64,000 nucleotides of DNA from positions 62,001-126,000 of the forward strand of contig MCGT01000005.1 of assembly GCA_002104935.1 (NCBI GenBank), in the 5' to 3' direction. The position numbers were made by a program, and so were the translations under genes. The notes beneath the pieces are model-generated. The model was given only the letters and a program-made list of their open reading frames with translations. It made no database searches and was not told where the DNA came from. Within the stretch, counting starts at the first letter, position 1, and every line of letters starts with the position of its first letter. This DNA is from Hesseltinella vesiculosa. Its lineage: Eukaryota > Mucoromycota > Mucoromycetes > Mucorales > Cunninghamellaceae. This document shows, piece by piece, positions 52,341 to 64,000 of this stretch.

Positions 52341-53798
52341 TTATTGGGGTGGGGTAGAAACGGGTTGGGGAGGCGACGTGTCAGAATGCAGCGAGGTCAT
52401 ATTGACAACGGTGACTTCTTGGGGTTGGTCGGGTGTGGTAGATTGGAGCCTCCTTGATTGGTCTCGTTGCTGACGCAATTCTTCAGGCAAGCAGTCGTAT
52501 TTACAAATAGGACAGAGACACGACTTTTGCGACAGCCACTGATCTATGGGAAAAAAAAAAAAAAAACTGTTGAGGGCCAGGTTACATTCCCCCCCCTTTT
52601 TTTTACCAATGCAATTGACACAAAAGCCGTGGTTACAAGGAAGGAGACGGACGGCAGACTTGTTCTCAACAAAATCATCGAGGCAGATGGCGCAGCTGGC
52701 ATTTTTGACACGGTCGGCGGTGAAGGTGACGACGAGAATGCCTTGAATGACATCGATAGGCAAAGGGTCGGGCTCATGTGTGCGTTGATGCATAATGTAG
52801 GTTTGGTGGTATTGTTCTTGTTGTTGCACGACATCGGTTAGTTTGCGTACTCGCCACCATCGTAACAGGACAATGGCTAAGGTGAAAAGCGGAATGAGCT
52901 GTCGCCATTCTTTTTTTTTTCTTTGGTTACCTATGAGGAACAAAAGGACAAGGGCAATGACATAGGCAAGATAGCCTCGGCTGGTGGTCCAGAGATTTTC
53001 ATAGCCAGGGGCATTTTGCCACTGGATGCCAGTGAAGAGAGGAACCATTTGGTAAAACATGGAGGTTTGAGGAGTGTCGAGGGCAACCTGGCCAGCGTTG
53101 GAAAGGACAGAGGATTTGTTGCAGTTAATGAGATAATTGCCATAGGCAAAAGGGGCAAAATAAATGGCGATGGGGACGGTGGCGTTGGTGGCGCCAACGA
53201 GGTCATTGTCTGGCATGTTGGAGACATTGCGATCGGCGGAGAGGCCGGGAGGGTTGATAAAATAACTGGCAGCATCGCTGGAGGATACCATGGTGAATGG
53301 ATCGGAAAGGTTACGGGTATCATTGTCATAGATAAGCATGCTGTCGATGTTGAGGTTGAATTGGGAGGAGAGGGTCATCAGGTTGTCGAGTTTGCCTTTC
53401 CAAGTGCAATTGCCTCGGAGGACAAGCGCCATTTTAGGAAGGTCTTGAACGCCGGGGTCCATTAAATGGCCTTGGTTCCACTTTTCCAAGGTGAGCAAGG
53501 AGATGTTTTTGGTGCAGGTGTCGTCCAAGATGACCAGAATACGCTAAAAAGAAACAGGTAAGCTCTCATACTGTTTGATTCATTTTACCTTGTATTGAAT
53601 TTTGAGATCATTGGAGGCAAAGACGACTTGGAAATCAGGTGACCTTGCAAGACGGGCAGCGGCATGAATGGGAACAAGGTTGGCGGTCGAGGCATTAAAA
53701 AGGATGGGTAATTGCCAAAATTGAGGATTTTCGGTGGATTGGCTGTCGACAAGGCTGCAGACGATGGTCAGCAAGATCAACCATTCAAGCACAACCAT
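52341..53798 (-). CDS. PA-TM-RING type E3 ubiquitin ligase
   Basis: The protein starts MVVLEWLILLTIVCSLVDSQ at 53798, a clear signal peptide. A lumenal region of about 200 residues has several N-glycosylation sites (NCT, NLS, NVS, NAT) and PKMALVLRGNCTWKGKLDNL, the typical protease-associated-domain strand. One or two hydrophobic segments follow (GYLAYVIALVLLFLIG; PLFTLAIVLLRWW). The RING finger is CAICLDDF, then LLPCNHGFCVNCIDQWLSQK and CPICKYD. The C-terminus is Ser/Thr/Pro-rich. This is the layout of RNF13/GRAIL-like endomembrane ubiquitin ligases. Introns lie after KIQYK and inside the RING (joined as CIDQW). The fifth zinc ligand is Cys where many family members have His. Confidence 0.88.
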
Positions 53799-54855
53799 GA
53801 GAGTTGTTAAAAATACAATAAGATAGGGTGGGATGAAAAGAAGAACTTCAAAGAGAGGCGAGGAAAAAAAAAAAAAGTTGGGCATTTCCTTTTTAGTGCA
53901 TGGGTGTCACTTTTTTTTTCGCCCTTACGAAAAATGCTCCAGTGAACAAAGGGACATGAAAGGAAGCTCTTTTTTGAAAGGCCAGGTTCTACATTGATAC
54001 CCTTTTCCAAGGCCATTTCCAATCAACGGCGTTATGCAACCCTTTTTTTTTTTTTTTTTGCCTTGCAGATCCATTTCAGTGGCTTGCTTGATCCTGACTA
54101 CTGACTTTTTCTTGTAGGGATGCCCCATTTTTTTTATGACACACAATGGGGGAGGTTATCGTCAAGAAATGTATAATTCATATAAAGGAGACCCCCAATT
54201 GTTATTTCTAAGGAGAGCAAAAGTGAAGTGCCACGTAAAATAAGAAAGTCAGTGGTAACAAAATGTTGGTTTTTTTTTTTTTTTCTTTGGGGTGCAAGAA
54301 AGGTTGCACAGGTTTGAGCAATGGCCAACCCCAAAGCACTGCATAAAGCAAAAAGTCTCTACGTTTCCATTTATAGATGTTTTATAGTACGGTTGATACA
54401 GGAGAGTTGATCTCCCGACAGTGGGCTCGCCCACCAATTTTGTTGTTTTTTTTGTTGACCCAAAAAACGCTTTTTGGGGGGTCGGGTTTGACATAAAAAA
54501 AAACATTTTTTTCTTTTTTTCTTGCTTCTTTTTTTTTTTTCTTTTTTTTTAAACACACACATTCATAAGGAATCTCACTCAAAGTAGTTAAAAACTAGCG
54601 TTGCAAAGTATTTTTATACACACACACACACACACATTTTGCCTTTGGACGCTTTTTTTTCGGTAAGTACATTATGCTGTGTAGCATAGAAAAAAAGTCG
54701 AGCCCGACTGTCAGAAACTCAACCTTTTTTTTTTTGTTGTTTAGATTTACTTTTTGACCTCTCCTTTACCACATAATATCATCCTGTTGCTAAACACATT
54801 ATCCTCTATTTTTTTTCTTTTTACACACATACATACTCACTGCGTTTGATCAATC
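53799..54855. promoter_or_regulatory. Divergent region upstream of fatty acid synthase
   Basis: This 1.06-kb region separates the divergent RING and fatty acid synthase genes. It contains T runs (54042-54059, 54271-54284, 54529-54549) and a (CA)n microsatellite at about 54616-54636. A CACACATACATAC tract lies just before the synthase start. No coding frame is convincing. Confidence 0.55.
54616..54636. repeat. (AC)n microsatellite
   Basis: About ten AC dinucleotides stand in tandem in the promoter region of the fatty acid synthase gene. Confidence 0.85.
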
Positions 54856-57800
54856 ATGGAACACAAAGCTTTACGCCCTTTGTCTATCAAACAAAACAAC
54901 ACGGAAGTGTCGGTGCTGGTACCCGCTGATATTTGGGTGTCTGCTGAACAACTGAAGGAAGAATTCCCCATTGAAACCGAGGCTGTCGAAGACATTCCCG
55001 AGATCGAGTTGACTGCTCGGCTTCTGCAGTTTGTATCGCAACGAGCCGCCAAAGAAGCTCAGTTCATTCCTGTGGCCAAAACCATCTTTCTTCACTTTGG
55101 TGATCAATACCTGAAAAACAATAATGTCCATGCCGTCATTCGCGCCTTGTCCCTGGATTCCAAAAAGGTTGTGTTGCGTGCCTACTACTCTTCTTTGGTC
55201 GTTCTGAAGCAACACCTCGACTTGCCCAAGCCAGCCCAATCCGCCCTGTTTGCTGCCGCCAGCCGCGGCGACACCAAAATCTTTGCCATCTTTGGTGGCC
55301 AAGGCAACATTGAAGAATACTTTGACGAGCTGGCTGATATCTGGGAAACCTATGATGGTCTTGTCCAGCCTTTTATTGAGCGTATGGCTGTCGTGCTGGC
55401 CAATCATGCTCGTAGCTCAGACGCCAGTGTCCTCCACTCCAAAGGCTTGGACATCCTTCGCTGGCTCAAGAACCCTGATGTGCGCCCGGATCTTCAGTAC
55501 TTGGTCTCTGCTCCAGTCAGTTTCCCCTTGATCGGTCTCACGCAACTGTTGCATTACTATGTCATGCTCCGTGTCATGGACACCACCCCTGGTGACATTC
55601 GTCAATGGATTGCTGGTAAGGAAAAGGATTCAGCCAAACCAGAGGACAGAGGCTCATCCGTAGTTCCGTAGGCACCACTGGTCACAGCCAAGGTATTATC
55701 AGCTCCGTCGTGATTGCGGCCTCCAACACATTTGATGAATTCTTGTCCAACGCTGAAAAGGCCTTGGGTCTGCTCTTCTGGATGGGCACCCGTGCTCAAC
55801 AAGCCTTCCCTCCCACCTCGCTGAACCCCACCATCTTGGAAGATTCGTTGAACAACAACGAAGGTACACCTACCCCGATGCTTGCTGTCACCGGTCTCCG
55901 TGAATCACAAGTCGTCCGACACTTGGAAGCCACCAACGCTCACTTGGCACCCGACCGCCAAATCGAAATCACTCTGCACAACGGTCCCCGTTCCTTCGTT
56001 TGCACTGGCCCTCCCCAATCCCTCTATGGTCTCAACCTGGCCCTCCGCAAACTCAAGGCCCCCACTGGCCTCGATCAATCCCGTGTGCCCTACTCCCAAC
56101 GCAAAATCAAGTTCTCCTCTCGCTTCTTACCCATCACTGCTCCTTTCCACAGCGCTTATCTGAACCTGGCCACGCCTTCCTTGTTGGCTGATGTTGAACG
56201 TCATCAACTTCAAATCGATGCCAAAGCCTTGACCATTCCCGTTTATGCTACTGATTCGGGTAAAGATTAGAGAAAAAAAATGGGGGTTGGGGATGTTGGG
56301 GTATTGGAATGGAGATTCAAAAAAAATCGGCCTGGATATCTGATCAGACGAAATATTTTTTTTTTTTTACAGGAGCTGATCTTCGTGAATCCAAGGATCT
56401 GACCCTTGATTTAATCTCATTGGTGTATTCCAGACATGTTCACTGGGAAAAGGCCATTGCTACCAAAGACTTGACCCACATTATCGATTTCGGCCCTGGT
56501 GGAACCTCTGGTATTGGTGGTTTGACCTACCGTAATAAAGAAGGAACCGGCGCCCAAGTGTTATTGGCTGGCGCTTTGGAAGGCAGCAACCGTGATTTGT
56601 CTTACAAGGCCGATTTGTTTGATGCTGATTTGCGCGCTGTGACTTATGCTCCCAACTGGGCCAAGGTCTTCCAGCCCAAATTGGTCAAGACGTCCAGGTA
56701 AAAAAAAAAGAATCAGACCATCCAGCACAATGCCTGACTTTTATTTTTTTTTTTAGCAACGGAAAAATCCATTTGGATACCCGCATGTCTCGCTTGTTGG
56801 GCAAGCCTCCAATGATGGTGGCCGGTATGACCCCTTCAACTGTCAGCGAAAAGTTTGTGTCAGCTGTGATGAATGCTGGTTACCACGTCGAATTGGCTGG
56901 TGGTGGCCATTATAATGAAAAGGCCTTGCGCTCAAAGGTGGACAAGATCATGAGCTTGACCCGCCCTGGCGAAGGCATCACCCTCAACATTTTATTCCTG
57001 AACGTCCGTCAATGGGGCTTCCAATATCCCTTGATCCAAGTCATGCGCAAGGAAGGCCTGCCTATGGAAGGTGTCTGTGTCGCTGCCGGCGTTCCCTCCT
57101 TGGACGTTGCCAACGAAATCATCGAAAACCTCCAAGAATCAGGCATTCGTCATGTTGCTTTCAAGCCTGGTAGTGTCGAAACCATTCGCCAAGTAAGACC
57201 CAAAAAAAAAAAAAAAATGGCATTGGCATGCGACTGACTCTCATTTTTTCCCCTAATAGGTGATCTCGATTGCTGCTGCCAACCCCACAATGCCAATCAT
57301 CATGCAATGGACCGGCGGTCGTGCTGGTGGCCATCACAGCTTTGAAGATGTACACCAACCCATCTTGGAAACCTATGCTTCGATCCGTCGTCAAAGCAAC
57401 ATTGTCTTGGTGGCTGGCTCCGGTTTCGGTGGAGCCGACGATACGCTTCCTTTCTTGACGGGTGAATGGGCTCACAAGTTTGGTTATCCCTCCATGCCTT
57501 TTGATGGTCTCTTGTTCGGCTCTCGCATGATGGTGTCCAAAGAAGGCCTGGCCTCGCTCGCTGCCAAACAAGCCATGGTCGACGCCCCCGGTGTCGAAGA
57601 TGCTGAGTGGGAAAAGACTTACAAAGGCCCTGCCGGTGGTATCATGACCGTGCGCTCTGAATTGGGTGAACCTATCCACAAGGTCGCCACCCGTGGTGTG
57701 CGTCTCTGGAAAGAACTGGACGAAACCATTTTCAACTTGCCCCGCGACAAACGCCTGCCTGCATTGCTCGCCAAGAAGGACTACATCATCAAACGACTCA

Positions 57801-60800
57801 ATGCCGACTTCCAAAAGGTCTGGTTTGGCAAGAAGAAGAACGGCGATGTCGTCGACTTGCAAGAAATGACCTACACCGAGGTCGTCGACCGCATGATCGA
57901 GCTGCTCTACATCAAGCACGAATCCCGCTGGATCGATGTCACCCTGCGCAACCTGGTGGGCGACTTCTTGCGCCGCATCGAAGAACGTTTCAGCACTGCC
58001 GAAGCCACCTCCTTGCTCCAATCCTTCAGCCAACTCGACCACCCTGCTGATTTTGCCGCCGACTTCTTGGCCCAGTACCCCGATGCCGATGTCCAGCTGC
58101 TGACCTCCGAAGATGTGCTTCACTTTGTCACCCTCTGCCAACGTCGTGGTCAAAAGCCCGTCACCTTTATCCCTGTCATGGACAAGGACTTTGACGTGTG
58201 GTTCAAGAAGGATTCCTTGTGGCAATCCGAAGATCTCGCTGCTGTGGTCGATCAAGACGTCCAACGCACCTGTATCCTGCACGGCCCTGTCGCTGCCAAG
58301 TATGCCACCCGTGTCGACCAACCTGTCGCTGAAATCTTGGGCGACATCTATGCCAGCCACATCGCCAGCCTCAAGGAGAAATACTATGCCAACGACGAAG
58401 CTGCCATCCCCGTCATCGAATACCTCGGTGGCGCTGCCGCCTCCACCACCACTGTCCAGCCCAGCTCTGCCTCGGAAACCCAGCGCGTGTTCTTGACCGG
58501 CGACAACGAAACCGCTTTGCCCTCTGACACCGAGTGGTTCCAAGCTATCACCGGATCCCAAGCCAGCTGGCTGCGAGCCCTGATCACCAGTCCTTTTGTC
58601 GTCCAAGGCAAGCGCTTCGCCGACAACCCCTTGGCCCGTGTGCTGCGTCCCCGCCCTGGCCAAAAACTGGTCGTCAATGCCAATGCCCAAGGCTTCACCT
58701 CCTTTGTCGTCCAAGACAAGCGTCTGTGGAGCGCCACTACCAAGACAAACGAGTTTGTCACCTCCGTCGAAGCAGCCTGCACTGGCAACGACATTGCTGT
58801 CACCATGTACGAACAACGTGATCAGCATGCCGTGCCCCTGAAGCTCCAATTCACCTACAAGCCTGAATTCGGCTATGCTCCCATTCACGAAGTCATGGAC
58901 GTAAGTCTGCCCTCTGTTTCTTGGCCAAGCTCACCTTTTCTTTTTTCTCACCTTTTTTTTTTTTTTTTTTTTTAATGTAGGGCCGTAACGACCGCATCAA
59001 AGAATTCTACTGGAAGCTCTGGTTTGGCATGGATGCCAATGACGACTTCCTCAGCATCCCTGTGACAGAAGAATTGATTGGCAAGAACGAAACTGTCCAA
59101 GCCGCTGAAATCAAGGAATTCTGCCAAGCCGTCGGCAACCAAGCTGAAGTGTACGTCGACCGTGGTCAAAAGATGATTTATGCCCCCATGGACTTTGCTA
59201 TTGTGGTTGGCTGGAAGGCCATCATCAAGGCCATCTTCCCCCGCGATATTGACGGTGATCTGCTCAAGTTGGTGCATCTGTCCAACGGCTTCCGCATGCT
59301 CGAAGGCGGTGAGCTTCTCTCTGTGGGCGACGTGGTCGACACCTATGCCAAGATCAACGCCATTGTCAACAACGACTCTGGCAAGATGGTCGAAGTCAAG
59401 GGCGTCATTGTCCGCCAAGGCAAGCCTGTCATGGAAGTGACCAGCCAGTTCTTGTACCGCGGCGACTTCACCGACTTTGAACACACCTTTGAGCACAAGG
59501 TCGAAGTGCCCATGAACCTGACCCTGAACTCTGTCAAGGACATTGCCGTGCTCAAATCCAAGCAATGGATCGACTGGACCGACGAGATCGACAACTACGA
59601 ATTGACCCCTGGCTGCTCCTTGATCTTCCGTCTCCAAACAGAATACCGCTACCTCAACAAGCGCGTGTTTGCCAGCGTCAAGACCATCGGTACCGTCGAC
59701 ATGAAGGTGTCCACCAAGGAAATCGTCAAGGTCGCCAACGTCGACTATGAGGCTGGTGAAAGCCATGGCAACCCTGTCATCGAATACCTGAAGCGCAATG
59801 CCCAAGAAATCGAGCAAGCCCACACCTTTGAAAACGGCGGCTACTCGGTCATGCCTGCCGAAGCCATCTACTCGTCTGTTGTGCACGCCCCTGCCTCCAA
59901 CGAACCTTATGCCAACGTGTCTGGCGATTTCAACCCTATCCACGTCAACCCCTACTTTGCCGACCTCGCCGTCCTACCTGGCACCATCACCCACGGCATG
60001 TGGACCAGCGCCTCCACTCGCAAGTTTGTTGAAATCTTTGCCGCCGACAATGTTCCTCGCCGTGTCGTTGCCTACCAGGTTCAATTCATGGGCATGGTCT
60101 TACCTGATGACCGCCTCGAAACCAAGCTGTACCACACCGGCATGAAGAACGGCCGCAAGACGATCAAGGTCGAAACCACCAACCAGAACAACGACAAAGT
60201 CGTCGTCGGCACTGCTGAGGTCGAACAACCCGTCACCGCCTATGTGTTCACCGGCCAAGGTTCGCAAGAACAAGGCATGGGCATGGCTTTGTATGCCAGC
60301 TCCTCTGTCGCCAAGGAAATCTGGGACCGCGCCGACCGCCACTTCATGGAAAACTATGGCTTCTCCATTCTTGACATTGTGCGCAACAACCCCAAGGAAA
60401 AGACCGTCTATTTCGGTGGCCCCCGTGGTAACAAGATCCGTCAAAGCTACATGTCCATGAACTATGACGTTGTCGAGGCCGATGGCTCCATCAAGACCTT
60501 GCCTCTGTTCCCCACCATCAACGAACGCACTGCCTCGTACACCTTCAAGGCTCCCAACGGCCTTCTCTCAGCCACTCAATTCACCCAACCTGCTTTGACT
60601 CTCATGGAAAAGGCTGCCTTTGAAGACATGCGTGCCAAGGTAAGCAGCTATTTCTTTTCATTTAGTTGGACAAACAAAACTAACTCGCCCTCGTTTTTTT
60701 TTTTTTTTAGGAATTGATTCAATCTGGCTGTGCTTTCGCTGGCCACTCGCTTGGTGAATATGCTGCTTTGGCCTCTGTGGGTGATGTGTTGCCTCTTGAA

Positions 60801-63800
60801 TCTCTGGTGGATGTGGTCTTCTACCGTGGTATGACCATGCAATCTGCCGTCAAGCGTGACGCCAAGGGCCGCTCCAACTATGGTATGGCTGCTGTCAACC
60901 CTGCCCGTGTGTCCAAGTCCTTCAACGACACTGCTTTGCGTTACGTCGTTGACTCCATTGCCAGCATCAGTAACGACGTGCTCGAAATTGTCAACTTCAA
61001 CGTCGAAAACTGGCAATACGTCGCTGCCGGTTCCCTGCCCAACTTGGATGTCCTGACCAACGTGCTCAATTACATCAAGGTGTCCGACATTGATCTCAAG
61101 AAGCTGATGGAAACCATGCCCCTGGAAGAAGTCAAGAAGCATCTGTCTGAAATCATCGAAGGTGCACTCGAAAAGACCCGCGCCAAGCAAGCTGCTCACG
61201 GCCATCTCAAGCTCGAACGCGGCCATGCCACCGTGCCTCTCCCCGGCATTGACGTACCTTTCCACTCGTCCTTCTTGTTGAGCGGTGTTGCTCCTTTCCG
61301 CAGCTACTTGGCCAAGAAGTTTAACCCCTCTGATATTGATGTAGCTTTGCTTTCCAGCAAGTACATTCCCAACTTGACTGCCCAGCCCTTCAGCACCGAC
61401 AAGGCCTATATCGAAAACGTCTACAGTCTGACCTCCAGCCCTCGTCTCGCCAAGGTGCTCAAGAACTGGACCGATGACAAGTACGTGACCGCCGGTCAAC
61501 AGCAAAGCCTCGGCTACATCATCCTTGTTGAATTGCTTGCCTACCAATTCGCCTCGCCTGTGCGCTGGATCGAAACCCAAGACCAGCTCTTCAAGCACTT
61601 CCAAATCGAACGCTTGATCGAAGTCGGCCCCTCTCCCACTCTCAGCGGCATGGCCACTCGTACCTTGAATTTGAAGTACCAAGCCTACGATGATGCGCTC
61701 AGCAACCGCCGCCAAAACCTCTGCACGGCCAAGAATGCTCAAGAAATCTATTATCAATTCGAAGACGAAGAGCCTGAACAACCTGCCGCTGCTGATGCTG
61801 CTCCTGCTGCTTCCTCAGCTCCCGCTGCCGCTGCTCCCGCTGCCGCCCCGTTGCCGCTGCTCCTGTTGCCGCCTCCGGCCCTGCTGCCCCTGTCAGGTAA
61901 ATGTGATGGATGAAAAAAAAAATATGTTACTCACCGACTTTTTTTCTTTGCAGCGATGCTCCTGTGACAGCCACCGAAGTCATCCATGTGGTGATTGCTC
62001 AAAAACTGAAGAAGTCGGTCGACGAAGTGCCTTTGTCCAAGGCTATCAAAGATTTGGTTGGCGGCAAATCCACTCTGCAAAACGAAATCCTGGGTGACTT
62101 GCAAAAGGAATTCAGCAACGCCGTGCCCGAAAAGGCCGAAGAAACACCATTGGACGAACTCGGTGCCTCATTGAACGGCAGCTTCTCTGGCTCGCTCGGC
62201 AAGCACACCAGCACACTTGTGGCCAAGATGATCGGTGCCAAGATGCCTGGTGGCTTCACCCTGGCCAATGCCAAGTCCTACCTCGGAACCACCTATGGTT
62301 TGGGTGCTGGCCGTATTGAAGGTGTCCTGTTGATGGGTCTGACCATGGAACCTGCTTCTCGTCTCGGTGCTGAATCCGAAGCCAAGGCCTGGTTGGATGC
62401 CGTGACCCAAGCCTATGCCAAAAAGTCCGGTGTTTCCATCACTGCCGGTGGCTCGTCGGGTGGTGCCGCCGGTGCCGCCGGTGGTGCCGTTGCCATGATC
62501 AACAGCGAAGAATTCGACGCCCTCAAGGCCAAGCAAGATAACCTGATCTACCAGCAATTGAACTTGTATGCCCACTATCTTCAAAAGGATCTCCGTGATG
62601 GTCACAAGCTCTACGAACAAGAAAAGACCACCACTCTGAAGCTGCAACAAGAATTGGATCTGTGGCTCGCTGAGCACGGTGATTTCTATGCCGAAGGCAT
62701 CGCGCCTGTCTTCTCGCCTTTGAAGGCTCGCCGTTACGACTCTTATTGGAACTGGGTGCGCCAAGATGCCTTGGAAATGTGGTATGCCATCATCTTTGGC
62801 AAGCTCGCCATTGTCGATCGTGAAGTCACTGCCCAGTGTCTCCGTATCATGAACCGCTCGTACCCTCAACTTATCGACTACATGCGTTACAATGTCCAGA
62901 ACTGTGCTGCCGACAAGGGTGAAACCTACCGTTTGGCCAAGGAACTTGGTCAGACTTTGATTGAAAACTGTGTGGATGTGCTCTGCGAAAGCCCTGTGTA
63001 CAAGGATGGTAAGGAAGAGAAAAAAAAAGTAGAGCGTGTTTTTTCTCATCCCCACTTTCTTTTTTTTTTTTTTTTTATCCTTCTTAGTCACCTTCCCCAC
63101 CGGTCCCAAAACCTCCATCACCGAAAAGGGCGACATTGAATATGATGAAGTGCCTCGTCCTGGCTGTCGCAAGCTCGCTGATTATGTCCAAGACATGGCT
63201 GCTGGCTCCAAGGTGACTGAATTCTCCAACCGCCTCAAGGTGCAACAAAACCTTGGCCGTCTGTACAAGATCATCCGCAACCAACACAAGATGAAGAAGT
63301 CGACCAAGCTTGAAATCCGTGAACTCTATGGCGACGTGTTGCGCGCCATGTCCATGTCCAACACCATTGTCAAGGAAAACCGTGGCCGTCAACGCCGCCT
63401 GTCCTCCACTGGTCGCTCAGCCGAGCGCAAGCGTGTGACCGAACGCTCCTCCAAGTCCGAAACCATTCCCTTCCTTCACTTGAAGCGCAAGAATGTCAAT
63501 GACCCCTCTGGCTGGGAATTCAGCAACCGCTTGACCTCGATGTACTTGGATGTCTTGAATGAAGTCGCCACTGATGGTATCACCTTCAGCGACAAATGCG
63601 TGCTTGTCACCGGTGCTGGCAAGGGTTCCATTGGTTCTGAAGTCCTCAAGGGTCTTGTGTCTGGTGGTGCCAAGGTCGTTGTGACCACCTCTCGTTTCAG
63701 CAAACCCGTCACCGAATACTTCCAAAACATCTACCAAACCTATGGTTCCCGTGGCTCTGAATTGGTGTTGGTGCCTTTCAACCAAGCTTCCAAGCAAGAC

Positions 63801-64000
63801 GTCGAAGCCCTGGTCAACTATATCTATGACCCCAAGGGCCTTGGCTGGGATCTCGACTACATCGTGCCTTTTGCTGCCATTCCCGAAAACGGTCGCCAAA
63901 TTGATGACATCGACTCCAAGTCTGAATTGGCTCATCGCATGATGCTGACCAACCTGATCCGCCTCCTTGGCGCTGTCAAGACCAGCAAGCAAGCCATTGG
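54856..64000 (+). CDS. FAS: Fungal type I fatty acid synthase, fused beta-alpha polypeptide (runs off right edge)
   Basis: Nine exons (54856-55615, 55672-56259, 56373-56697, 56757-57192, 57260-58900, 58981-60639, 60711-61896, 61954-63008, 63088 onward) code for about 2,850 residues before the edge. Domains are in order: acetyltransferase (GHSQG serine site completed in exon 2); enoyl reductase ([31 protein letters not shown]); dehydratase/hotdog region ([20 protein letters not shown]); malonyl/palmitoyl transferase ([27 protein letters not shown]); Ala/Pro linker; acyl carrier protein ([15 protein letters not shown] with the phosphopantetheine serine); and ketoreductase ([20 protein letters not shown]). 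The ketosynthase and phosphopantetheinyl transferase should lie beyond 64000. In Saccharomyces, beta and alpha are separate genes; here no stop separates them. Exon 7 is one base short for the ACP frame (see findings). Confidence 0.95.

Noticed and set aside
52906..52938. Very short intron in the RING gene
   Set aside because: A GT-AG stretch of about 32 nt exists between the two hydrophobic segments, but it is below the usual intron size here and the frame is open through it, so I left it as coding.
57161..58888. 575-codon minus-strand frame opposite fatty acid synthase
   Set aside because: It mirrors highly codon-biased synthase exons; the plus strand carries all FAS motifs. The same applies to the long antisense frames at 58972-59943, 60648-61781 and 62168-63172.
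1..64000. CRISPR arrays, prokaryotic operons, rRNA genes
   Set aside because: I saw no regularly spaced identical repeats, no Shine-Dalgarno-led gene runs and no rRNA sequence; gene structure is eukaryotic throughout.

Overview
The window looks like nuclear DNA of an early-diverging filamentous fungus, most likely Mucoromycota. Every gene is a recognisable eukaryotic or fungal type: a Skt5/Chs4 chitin synthase activator, a Rho1 GTPase, a fungal_trans regulator and a type I fungal fatty acid synthase. Almost all genes are cut by many short GT-AG introns of roughly 50-80 nt. Introns and intergenic DNA are full of A or T runs of 10-33 nt. The phylum is inferred from intron style and gene content, not from a marker tree.

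Layout. 1-5000: 5' part of a sorting nexin (Mvp1/SNX8, minus) divergent from PCNA (plus), then UTP23 (minus) divergent from mitochondrial ribosomal protein uS9m (plus), then a decayed 51-bp minisatellite. 5400-14400: Skt5/Chs4 (minus), SURF6/Rrp14 (minus), a PRKRIP1-like splicing protein (plus) and an ankyrin-DIL protein (minus). 14900-26600: an ankyrin-dysferlin-FYVE protein, TAF12, a transcription factor without a visible zinc cluster, and a zinc alcohol/polyol dehydrogenase (all plus); a seven-helix protein (minus); a low-molecular-weight tyrosine phosphatase (plus). 26600-28250 is a repeat island with a LINE-like remnant. 28300-35000: DRG1 GTPase, a TPR/F-box/LRR protein and a GH15 glucoamylase (plus). 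35000-43800 (minus): an Srk1/Rck2 kinase, a tandem pair of seven-helix proteins, a small orphan gene and a TrhO-like rhodanese. 44100-53800: a PP2C phosphatase (plus), then a caleosin, Rho1, Dnmt2 and a PA-TM-RING protein (minus). 54856 to the right edge: one gene carrying the fungal FAS beta domains followed by the alpha domains; it runs off the window.

Themes. Replication, ribosome and translation housekeeping genes (PCNA, UTP23, SURF6, uS9m, DRG1, TAF12, PRKRIP1) alternate with cell-wall and signalling genes (Skt5, Rho1, Srk1-type kinase, PP2C, LMW-PTP) and lipid genes (caleosin, FAS). They do not form one pathway cluster. The most unusual observation is in Rho1: the P-loop lysine codon can be rebuilt only from three exons, two of them one nucleotide long. 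Others are a one-base frame break in the Ala/Pro linker of FAS, a dispersed intergenic repeat family with at least four copies, and several uncommon domain combinations.
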